Assembly: GCA_030641945.1 (NCBI GenBank)
Contig: DAOWLL010000157.1
Coordinates: 1 to 5,314, forward strand
Direction of reading: 5' to 3'
Length of the DNA stretch: 5,314 nucleotides
DNA from: Gammaproteobacteria bacterium
GTDB lineage: Bacteria > Pseudomonadota > Gammaproteobacteria > SZUA-229
Shown one piece after another: positions 1 through 5,314 of the stretch; within the stretch, counting starts at the first letter, position 1, and every line of letters begins with the position of its first letter. The position numbers and the translations under genes are program-made. The notes below the pieces were generated by a model. That model made no database searches. It was not told the DNA's origin and saw nothing but the letters and a program-made list of their open reading frames with translations.

Positions 1-87
1 CTTGGCCTTGCTCTTGTCGTTCGTATAAAAGAAGCATACGGCACCATCGAAGAAGATGAAATTCACGAGCAGGACATGTCTCTGTGA
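1..87 (+). CDS. mrpC: MrpC/MnhC (NuoK-like) antiporter subunit, 3' end only
   Basis: Frame 1 is open from the first base to a TGA at 85-87 and gives 28 residues. It begins with the end of a hydrophobic helix (LGLALVVRIKEAYG) and continues into an acidic tail with the motif GTIEEDEI. A last transmembrane helix followed by R-x-x-E-x-Y-G-T-(I/V)-x-x-D-E is what I know from the C-terminus of MrpC/MnhC, the small NuoK-like subunit of Mrp antiporters. In the complex this three-helix subunit lies next to MrpD and helps form the proton path. The stop codon overlaps the GTG start of the following mrpD gene by 4 nt (GTGA), which points to translational coupling. The 5' part lies outside the window, so length and start cannot be judged. 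The fragment is short; the call rests on the tail motif plus its place directly before mrpD. Confidence 0.85.
   Translation, partial: LGLALVVRIKEAYGTIEEDEIHEQDMSL
71..74 (+). promoter_or_regulatory. Shine-Dalgarno for the GTG-started first mrpD gene
   Basis: AGGA lies 9 nt before the GTG at 84, inside the end of mrpC. It supports the GTG as the real start. No ATG occurs in that frame for the next 77 codons, and a later start would remove the first transmembrane helices. Confidence 0.55.
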
Positions 88-1568
88 TTGAGCAGCACCT
101 GAGCCTGCTCCTGGTTGTAGTACCATTACTGGCAGCACCCGTAACGGCGATACTGCCAAGTGGCAGACTGCCCTGGCTACTGACCCTGATAGTCACCTGG
201 TTATGCCTGGTAATAGCCTGCTGGCAATTGTCAGTTGTTATAGACGGCAGCGTCATCAGCTATGAACTTGGCGGCTGGTCGCCACCCTGGGGTATTGAAT
301 ATCGCATTGATGCAATGAACGCATTCGTTGCACTGATAGTGTCAGCGATAGCGGCTATTACCCTGCCCTATGCTCTGCTCAGTGTAGAAAAGGAAATCCC
401 CCTGCATCAAACCTCACTGTTCTATTCAATCTTTCTTTTGTGTCTTGTAGGCCTGCTGGGCATTACGCAAACAGGCGACGTCTTCAACCTGTTTGTATTT
501 CTTGAAATCTCTTCACTTTCTTCTTATGTACTCATAGCAATGGGTGAGCAACGTCGTGCACTGACCTCTGCTTTTCAATACCTGATTATGGGCACAATTG
601 GCGCGACCTTTTTGTTAATAGGCATCGGTCTTGTTTATGCAGAAACCGGAACGCTGAACATGGTCGACCTTAACCAGCGCCTGCATCCGATACTGGATCA
701 TCGAACCGTGCATACAGGCTTTGCTTTCATCGTGGTGGGCATCGCACTGAAGCTGGCATTATTCCCACTGCACTTGTGGCTGCCCAATGCGTATAAATAT
801 TCACCCTCTGTAATCAGCGTTTTCCTCGCCGCCACTGCTACAAAAGTGGCGGTATACATAATGCTGCGTATGGTATTTGGCGTCTTCTCCAATGACTTTG
901 TCCGCATTACTCCAACCGATCATATGTTCCTGCTGCTGGGTGTTTTCGGGGTCATCCTGGCTTCGGTCGCCGCCATCTATCAAACCGATGTCAAACGCCT
1001 GCTTGCCTACTCCAGTATTGCGCAGGTCAGTTATATGGTGCTGGGTATGGGACTGGCATCAGTGCTGGGGATAACGGCCACTCTTGTACATGTATTCAAT
1101 CATGCACTGATGAAAGGCGCACTTTTCATGGCCTGCGGCGCCCTGGTCTACCGGGTCGGTTCAAGCAGATTTGAAAAACTCAATGGACTGGGCCGGCAAA
1201 TGCCGTGGACTTTTACAGCTATCTTCATCGCCGGCTTAAGCCTCATTGGAATACCCGGTACCGCCGGTTTCATCAGCAAATGGTATTTCGTGCGTGCTGC
1301 ACTTGAGCAGCAGTCATGGTTTATTGCGCTGGTAATTCTACTGGGGTCACTGCTCGCTGTTGTGTATATGTGGAAAATTGTTGAAGTAATGTTTCTACGC
1401 CCAGTATCAGATACAGCACTATCGGTTAAAGAAGCACCCATTTTATTACTGATACCGATGTGGGTGCTGGTCATTGCCAATATCTATTTTGGTATCAATA
1501 CTGAACTCACAGTGAATGTTGCTGATTCTGCTGCAAGATTACTGGGGGTCGCTGCATACCATGAGTGA
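84..1568 (+). CDS. mrpD: Mrp-type monovalent cation/H+ antiporter subunit D (first paralog)
   Basis: A 494-residue, very hydrophobic inner-membrane protein with roughly 13-14 predicted helices. Its length matches MrpD/MnhD and NuoM-type antiporter-like subunits (about 490-500 aa). The family's ion-path residues can be read directly: the TM5-region glutamate E141 in FVFLEISSLSSY, the TM7-region K223 in ALKLALFPLHLWLP, the TM8-region K254 in ATKVAVY, the block H336-x3-H340-x3-K344 (VHVFNHALMKG), and the TM12-region K399 in GFISKW. The FPLHLWLPNAY segment followed by PSVISVFLAATATKV is typical of MrpD rather than NuoL. The expected role is H+ translocation in the Mrp complex, driving Na+ or K+ export and pH homeostasis. 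It starts with GTG, overlapping mrpC by 4 nt, and its end overlaps the next gene by 8 nt. Subunit identity is secure; ion specificity cannot be read from the sequence. Confidence 0.93.
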   Translation: MIEQHLSLLLVVVPLLAAPVTAILPSGRLPWLLTLIVTWLCLVIACWQLSVVIDGSVISYELGGWSPPWGIEYRIDAMNAFVALIVSAIAAITLPYALLSVEKEIPLHQTSLFYSIFLLCLVGLLGITQTGDVFNLFVFLEISSLSSYVLIAMGEQRRALTSAFQYLIMGTIGATFLLIGIGLVYAETGTLNMVDLNQRLHPILDHRTVHTGFAFIVVGIALKLALFPLHLWLPNAYKYSPSVISVFLAATATKVAVYIMLRMVFGVFSNDFVRITPTDHMFLLLGVFGVILASVAAIYQTDVKRLLAYSSIAQVSYMVLGMGLASVLGITATLVHVFNHALMKGALFMACGALVYRVGSSRFEKLNGLGRQMPWTFTAIFIAGLSLIGIPGTAGFISKWYFVRAALEQQSWFIALVILLGSLLAVVYMWKIVEVMFLRPVSDTALSVKEAPILLLIPMWVLVIANIYFGINTELTVNVADSAARLLGVAAYHE

Positions 1569-3027
1569 TCAGCAGCTGCTTCTGTTAGCGGTATTTTTAC
1601 CGTTTGCCGGCGCCATTGGCGTTATGCTGTGCCGTCGATGGCCTAATCTACGAGAGGCTGTCACTTTAACCACGGCTGCAACTGTATGTGTTGTCGTTAT
1701 AAGCCTCTATCTGCGCTTTCTTGATGGAGCACTTCTAGCTGTTGATATCGCCGAGCCGCTACCGGGTCTAACCATTCGCTTCGAAGTGGAGTCACTGGGA
1801 ATGCTGTTCGCGCTGGTGGCCAGCACCTTATGGCTCATCACTTCGGTTTACGCCATTGGCTACATGCGTGGACACCATGAACTTAACCAGACCCGCTTCT
1901 ATGCCCTGTTCGCTATTGCCATCGGCAGTACGCTTGGCGTTGCATTTGCCGGAAACCTGTTAACCCTGTTCCTCTGGTATGAGATCCTGACAATAGCCAC
2001 CTATCCGCTGGTGGCACACGCAGGTACTGATGAAGCTCGCCGCGGTGCCCGCACCTATGTTGGAATACTGCTGACGACCTCTATTGTTCTGTTATTACTC
2101 GCCATTCTGATTACCTATACCATAACAGGCAGTCTGGATTTCCGCGAAGGCGGTATCCTCGCAGGCAAACTTGACCCGGCATGGGCAGGCCTGCTGTATG
2201 CGCTGTTTATATTCGGCATTGGCAAGGCAGCAGTGATGCCATTCCACCGCTGGTTGCCGGCCGCCATGGTCGCGCCAACACCTGTAAGCGCATTGCTGCA
2301 CGCTGTTGCCGTGGTCAAGGCGGGCGTTTTCACCGTATTGAAAGTAACGATTTATATATTCGGCACAGACTTTATTACAAGCTCAGGTGCGAATGACTGG
2401 CTCATCTGGTTTGCCGGCAGCACCATCCTGTTGGCATCGCTGGTCGCCATGACCAAGGACAACCTCAAGCTACGCCTGGCCTATTCGACCATCAGTCAGC
2501 TAGGTTATGTTGTCCTTGGCGCACTGCTGGCGACCAACATGAGCCTGGTTGGCGGCGCCCTGCATATTTCCATGCACGCATTTGCCAAGATCACATTATT
2601 TTTTGCTGCCGGCGCTATTCTTGTGGCTGCGAATAAGAGCGAAGTCAGCGACATGGGCGGCCTCGGCCGCGCCATGCCGATTACCTTCGGCACCTTTCTG
2701 ATTGGCAGCCTTAGCATCATCGGTTTACCGCCTTTCGGCGGCATGTGGAGCAAGTGGTACCTGGGTTTGGGCACCGTCGAGAGCGGACAATGGTTACTGC
2801 TTTGTGTGCTGCTGATCAGCTCCCTGTTAAACATCGCATACCTGCTGCCTGTTCCTGTGAGGGGCTTTTTCGGCAAAGCCAGGGATGGCACAACATACAC
2901 TCACATAAGAGAAGCACCCGTAAGCTGCCTGATAGCAATGATGATTACATCGCTTGCCTGCCTGCTGCTGTTTTTCTACCCTGATCCTTTTTATGAGCTG
3001 GCCTTGAACGCTGCCGGAGGCAAGTGA
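1561..3027 (+). CDS. Antiporter-like subunit of Mrp complex (second paralog, NuoL/MrpA-like core)
   Basis: A 488-residue polytopic membrane protein of the proton-conducting NuoL/NuoM/MrpA/MrpD family. Key residues are E141 (LFLWYEILTIATYP), K222 in GIGKAAVMPFHRWLP, K253 in AVVKAGVF, H335-x3-H339-x3-K343 (LHISMHAFAKI) and the TM12-region K398 (GMWSKWY). The stretch with APTPVSALLHA just before VVKAGV is the signature seen in NuoL and the MrpA N-terminal domain. This copy may therefore replace the NuoL-like half of MrpA in a split-MrpA complex; that is inference. I chose the ATG at 1561, which gives the family-like N-terminus MSDQQLLLLAVFLPF and an 8-nt overlap with the gene before. An ATG at 1516 would add 15 unusual residues and a 53-nt overlap, without a better ribosome site. 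The site for 1561 is itself weak (GGGGG at 1544-1548), so re-initiation by coupled ribosomes is likely. Automated annotation would probably call it another subunit D. Confidence 0.9.
   Translation: MSDQQLLLLAVFLPFAGAIGVMLCRRWPNLREAVTLTTAATVCVVVISLYLRFLDGALLAVDIAEPLPGLTIRFEVESLGMLFALVASTLWLITSVYAIGYMRGHHELNQTRFYALFAIAIGSTLGVAFAGNLLTLFLWYEILTIATYPLVAHAGTDEARRGARTYVGILLTTSIVLLLLAILITYTITGSLDFREGGILAGKLDPAWAGLLYALFIFGIGKAAVMPFHRWLPAAMVAPTPVSALLHAVAVVKAGVFTVLKVTIYIFGTDFITSSGANDWLIWFAGSTILLASLVAMTKDNLKLRLAYSTISQLGYVVLGALLATNMSLVGGALHISMHAFAKITLFFAAGAILVAANKSEVSDMGGLGRAMPITFGTFLIGSLSIIGLPPFGGMWSKWYLGLGTVESGQWLLLCVLLISSLLNIAYLLPVPVRGFFGKARDGTTYTHIREAPVSCLIAMMITSLACLLLFFYPDPFYELALNAAGGK
3016..3020 (+). 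promoter_or_regulatory. Strong Shine-Dalgarno for the 90-aa membrane protein
   Basis: GGAGG lies within the last codons of the preceding gene, 8 nt before the ATG at 3029. It is the strongest ribosome site in the window and supports the small gene as really translated, starting at 3029. Confidence 0.7.
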
Positions 3028-3028
3028 C

Positions 3029-3301
3029 ATGAACGAGCCAGAGTCAGAACCAGAACAGAAGCAACACCTGTTCGACAATCCACGCAATGTGTCGCTAGTA
3101 ATACGCGGCTTATATATTATTTGCATTCTGCTGTTCCTGCTTGACTTTATTTTGCATCGACATGTCACACGCGAATGGGAGGGCTTTACAGGTTTTTACG
3201 CCCTGTTCGGATTTATAGCCTACGTGACAATCGTGCTGACAGCCAAACAGCTGCGCAAGATTTTGAAGCGCAAGGAAGATTATTACGATGTGGATGAATG
3301 A
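3029..3301 (+). CDS. Small two-helix membrane protein of Mrp cluster, function unknown
   Basis: A 90-residue protein with no enzyme motif that I recognise. It has a charged, probably cytoplasmic N-terminus (residues 1-20, many E, Q and N), a first transmembrane helix at about 22-42, a short loop HRHVTREWEGFTG (43-55), a second helix at about 56-73, and a basic stretch (KQLRKILKRK) ending in EDYYDVDE. Both ends would be cytoplasmic. I recall similar small proteins at this position between the second and third D-type subunits of proteobacterial Mrp clusters, with a conserved W-x-x-x-x-G-F-Y-x-x-x-G-F core and an R-x-E-D-Y-Y-D tail, but I know of no assigned function. It follows the preceding stop by 1 nt, has a strong GGAGG ribosome site, and overlaps the next gene by 14 nt. 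It is probably an accessory subunit or assembly factor of the antiporter, inferred from position and membrane topology. Confidence 0.87.
   Translation: MNEPESEPEQKQHLFDNPRNVSLVIRGLYIICILLFLLDFILHRHVTREWEGFTGFYALFGFIAYVTIVLTAKQLRKILKRKEDYYDVDE
3272..3278 (+). promoter_or_regulatory. Shine-Dalgarno for the third antiporter subunit
   Basis: AAGGAAG lies inside the tail codons of the small membrane protein, 9 nt before the ATG at 3288. An alternative in-frame ATG at 3294 would be 15 nt away. The spacing favours 3288, but the two starts differ by only two residues. Confidence 0.5.
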
Positions 3302-5015
3302 TCTTCCTCCTTTTGCTCCATTTTTCATTGCCGCCCTGCTGGCATTAATAACACGTGGCTGGTTGCGAAGTCTAATCGTGCTTGCTACACCCGTTTTGGG
3401 CGGACTGCATCTCTGGTTAGATGTTTCACCTGGAATTGTCACGACTGTATCAATTCTAGAGCATGAACTGACCCTGATGCGAGCTGACCGCCTCAGCCTG
3501 CTGTTCGGTTACCTTTTTCATATAGCTGCATTCATAGCTGCCATCTTTGCATTGCATGTGCGTGACACAACTCAGTCTGTTTCAAGCCTGCTCTATGCTG
3601 GCAGTGCTTTGGGCGCAGTATTCGCCGGCGATTTGATTACTTTATTTATATTCTGGGAATTGCTGGCAATATCATCCGTTTTTCTGATATGGGCTCGCCG
3701 TACCGAACGCGCAATTCGTTCTGGTATGCGCTACCTGGTCATTCAGGTTTCCTCAGGCTTGCTGTTACTCGCCGGTGCAATAGTGCAGTATTATCAAACC
3801 GGCTCGCTTGCATTTGACTTTATCGGCCTGGAGGGAATCAGCGGCTGGCTGATATTTCTGGCCTTCGGCATCAAGTGCGCATTCCCATTGCTGCATAACT
3901 GGCTTACAGATGCCTATCCTGAAGCAACACCGACCGGAACTGTTTTCCTGTCAGCATTCACCACCAAAGTTGCCGTGTATGCATTGGCACGCGGCTTCCC
4001 CGGTACCGAACTTCTGATTTACATCGGTGCAGTGATGACATGCTTTCCGATTTTCTACGCAGTCATCGAAAATGACCTGCGGCGGGTGCTTGCTTACAGC
4101 ATGATTAACCAGCTTGGCTTTATGGTCTGTGGTATTGGCATTGGAACAGCGCTCGCACTCAATGGTACTGTTGCGCACGCTTTCAGTCATGTTATCTATA
4201 AAGCCCTGTTATACATGAGCATGGGGGCCGTGCTCTATCGAGCAGGCACTGTTAAAGGTTCTGACCTGGGCGGTTTATACAAGTCAATGCCGAAAACAAC
4301 ATTACTGTGTATTGTTGGGGCTTGTTCAATATCAGCTTTCCCGTTATTCAGCGGTTTTGTCAGTAAATCGATGGTAATGGCGGCGATGATTGAGGAGGGC
4401 TATGATTACCTTTGGCTGGCGCTGCTGTTTGCGTCTGCGGGTGTATTACATCATGCCGGCATTAAAGTTCCATATATTGCGTTCTTTGCCCACGATTCCG
4501 GTATTCGCACACAAGAAGCACCGCTCAACATGCTTATTGCCATGAGCATCGCGGCAGCGCTATGTATATTTATCGGTTTACAGCCACTGTATCTATACGC
4601 ACTGCTGCCATGGGAAGTTGAGTACTGGCCTTATGATACAACCCATGTATTAACTCAATTGCAGTTATTGTTGTTCGCGGCACTGGCCTTTGTCTGGCTG
4701 CATAAACAGGGACTGCATCCGCCTGAGATGTCTGCAGTTAATATTGATGCAGAATGGATATATCGTAAATTCATGCCCGATACTGCGCGTTCTGTGTTTA
4801 GCTTTTTAAAGAAAACCGGCAACAGCATTGAAGATACATTTCACAACACATTGAAAGATGCTGTCAAAACAATGATAAGTACGCGTCTTGGGCGTTTTAA
4901 TCTGGCCGCGAGCTGGCCAACAGGCAGCATGGTTTTCTGGATAGCAATCATTCTTGGCATTTTTCTAGTTGCCGATGTTATTACATTGAATCTGCCAGTA
5001 ACAACCCGGCAGTAA
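3288..5015 (+). CDS. Na+/H+ antiporter subunit D-like protein, long form (third paralog)
   Basis: A 575-residue polytopic membrane protein, about 80 residues longer than its two neighbours. The antiporter core is present: E124 in the TM5 region (IFWELLAISS), K196 in the TM7 region (FGIKCAFPLLHNWLTDAYPE), K227 in the TM8 region (AFTTKVAVY), H297-x3-H301-x3-K305 (AHAFSHVIYKA) and the TM12-region K360 (GFVSKS). After the usual last core helices (to about residue 472), residues about 482-540 are polar and amphipathic, including DAEWIYRKFMPD and a run of K, T and D-rich helix. One final transmembrane helix follows at about 547-567, preceded by WPTGSMV. This layout resembles the lateral helix plus anchor of NuoL and MrpA, which is inference. 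It should act with the two upstream paralogs in the same inner-membrane complex. It is the last gene of the operon, overlaps the small membrane protein by 14 nt, and ends with TAA. Confidence 0.92.
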   Translation: MWMNDLPPFAPFFIAALLALITRGWLRSLIVLATPVLGGLHLWLDVSPGIVTTVSILEHELTLMRADRLSLLFGYLFHIAAFIAAIFALHVRDTTQSVSSLLYAGSALGAVFAGDLITLFIFWELLAISSVFLIWARRTERAIRSGMRYLVIQVSSGLLLLAGAIVQYYQTGSLAFDFIGLEGISGWLIFLAFGIKCAFPLLHNWLTDAYPEATPTGTVFLSAFTTKVAVYALARGFPGTELLIYIGAVMTCFPIFYAVIENDLRRVLAYSMINQLGFMVCGIGIGTALALNGTVAHAFSHVIYKALLYMSMGAVLYRAGTVKGSDLGGLYKSMPKTTLLCIVGACSISAFPLFSGFVSKSMVMAAMIEEGYDYLWLALLFASAGVLHHAGIKVPYIAFFAHDSGIRTQEAPLNMLIAMSIAAALCIFIGLQPLYLYALLPWEVEYWPYDTTHVLTQLQLLLFAALAFVWLHKQGLHPPEMSAVNIDAEWIYRKFMPDTARSVFSFLKKTGNSIEDTFHNTLKDAVKTMISTRLGRFNLAASWPTGSMVFWIAIILGIFLVADVITLNLPVTTRQ

Positions 5016-5102
5016 TCAATTACAACGCCTGAGACAATACTTTAACGGGTCTTCACCACTTTATGAATCATATTCATAGATGCCGCTGTTAGCTATCATT
5101 GT
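5016..5102 (+). other. Convergent intergenic region after the operon
   Basis: 87 AT-rich bases lie between the TAA of the last antiporter gene and the end of the minus-strand gene remnant. No open frame of note, RNA gene or clear rho-independent terminator (GC stem plus T-run) is visible. The operon may end by Rho or further downstream. The only structure is a perfect 7-bp inverted repeat at 5062-5078. Confidence 0.6.
5062..5078. repeat. AT-rich inverted repeat, TATGAAT-CAT-ATTCATA
   Basis: Two perfectly complementary 7-nt arms are separated by 3 nt, in the gap between convergent genes. The stem is AT-rich and no T-run follows on either strand, so a strong terminator is unlikely. It could be a weak hairpin, a protein-binding dyad, or chance. 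The symmetry is directly visible; any function is unknown. Confidence 0.35.
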
Positions 5103-5314
5103 TTAAAGATACGAGTGGCTTATGTGCTGGCAAATACGCGGAACCTGTTCCTTCCCGTGCACCAGTACAGCAGGTAGGCGATTGTCGAACTTTGCATACC
5201 ACTTCAAGAGACCTGCCTGATCTGCATGTGCAGACAGCCCCCCGAGCGTGTGCACCGCAGCGCACCCCTCGCCTGGAAGCCGGTCATCCGGTTATTCGAG
5301 GGTCACCGGTGTAA
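5103..5314 (-). pseudogene. Decayed 3' end of a beta-CASP metallo-beta-lactamase-fold gene
   Basis: Read on the minus strand, 5255 down to 5103 encodes VHTLGGLSAHADQ, then LLKWYAKFD, AVLVHGKEQ and a stop (TAA at 5105-5103). The GG(L/F)SAHA(D/G)Q block and the following VHGE-like motif are characteristic of the C-terminal RMMBL/beta-CASP part of RNA-processing exonucleases (YSH1/COG1236-like). Upstream, in a different frame, 5287-5255 reads MTGFQARGALR, matching the family's (V/T)G(F/Y)QA-x-GTLGR block. In intact members about 20-25 residues separate these two blocks (from memory); here they abut, with a frame change. The GFQARG frame also has a TGA at 5305-5303, and the SAHAD frame a TAA at 5294-5292. 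The C-terminus also seems a little short. It is therefore a broken remnant, convergent to the operon. GC is about 70% at 5221-5280, well above the antiporter genes. Its 5' part, if any, lies beyond the window. Confidence 0.75.

Noticed and set aside
1148..1480. Minus-strand 110-codon frame opposite the first mrpD gene
   Set aside because: The plus strand encodes conserved antiporter helices here; the minus frame has no recognisable domain and no ribosome site context.
1516..1560. Earlier ATG extending the second paralog by 15 residues
   Set aside because: There is no better ribosome site, the overlap with the previous gene would be 53 nt, and the added residues do not look like the family N-terminus.
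2505..2900. Minus-strand 131-codon frame opposite the second paralog
   Set aside because: It is antisense to conserved membrane helices, has a basic and proline-rich composition typical of a shadow frame, and shows no motif.
3110..3442. Minus-strand 110-codon frame across the small gene and the start of the third paralog
   Set aside because: It crosses two well-supported plus-strand genes and has no family features.
84..5015. Dissolved inorganic carbon (DAB/DabB-type) transporter or membrane-bound hydrogenase locus
   Set aside because: These also use NuoL/MrpD-like proteins, but no DabA-like or hydrogenase gene is visible, and the MrpC tail plus three D-type subunits fits an Mrp antiporter. 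Genes outside the window could still change this.
84..5015. Respiratory complex I (nuoL-nuoM-nuoN) genes
   Set aside because: The upstream MrpC-type tail (GTIEEDEI), the MrpD-like core motifs in the first copy and the interposed 90-aa protein do not match a nuo operon.
5029..5054. Possible hairpin TGAGAC...GTCTTCA as a terminator
   Set aside because: The stem is short and imperfect, with a bulge and a 13-nt loop, and no T-run follows.
5221..5234. Inverted repeat TCTGCA-TG-TGCAGA
   Set aside because: It falls on the codons for the conserved SAHAD motif of the minus-strand remnant, so coding origin explains it.
5099..5314. Plus-strand frame of 71 codons with a TTG start, running to the window end
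   Set aside because: It is rich in Pro, Arg and Thr, has no ribosome site and no family motif, and is antisense to the clear beta-CASP remnant. It is a shadow.

Overview
The window is the 3' part of a plus-strand operon for a multisubunit Mrp/Mnh-type monovalent cation/proton antiporter, followed by a short convergent remnant of an unrelated gene. From left to right it holds the last 28 codons of an MrpC (NuoK-like) subunit, a first MrpD-type subunit (494 aa, GTG start), a second antiporter-like subunit with a NuoL/MrpA-type core (488 aa), a 90-aa two-helix membrane protein of unknown function, and a third, longer MrpD-type subunit (575 aa). The junctions are a 4-nt overlap, an 8-nt overlap, a 1-nt gap and a 14-nt overlap, so the genes are almost certainly one transcription unit. 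No promoter is visible inside it.

All three large proteins keep the proton-path residues of the complex I/Mrp antiporter-like family: a glutamate in the TM5 region, lysines in the TM7 and TM8 regions, an H-x3-H-x3-K block, and a lysine in the TM12 region. They should sit side by side in the inner membrane with the MrpC subunit, as NuoL/M/N sit with NuoK in complex I, and exchange Na+ (or K+) for H+. Three antiporter-like subunits in a row with a small spacer protein is an arrangement I recall from proteobacterial Mrp clusters in which MrpA is split. The MrpA C-terminal part and MrpB, E, F and G would then lie upstream of this window; that is inference, because they are not visible.

After the operon, 5016-5102 is a non-coding convergent intergenic stretch with one AT-rich inverted repeat. 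From 5103 to the window end the minus strand carries a decayed 3' end of a beta-CASP metallo-beta-lactamase-fold gene (RNA-processing exonuclease family). Two recognisable family motifs lie in different frames, the segment expected between them is missing, and there is an in-frame stop upstream. It is a pseudogene fragment and is clearly more GC-rich than the antiporter genes.

The genes have moderate GC, tightly packed Shine-Dalgarno-driven junctions and proteobacterial-style Mrp subunits. This suggests a Gram-negative proteobacterium, perhaps a marine, halophilic or sulfur-oxidising gammaproteobacterium, but the taxon is a guess. I found no evidence for a wholly new system. The least described parts are the 90-aa protein, the C-terminal extension of the third subunit, and the decayed downstream gene.
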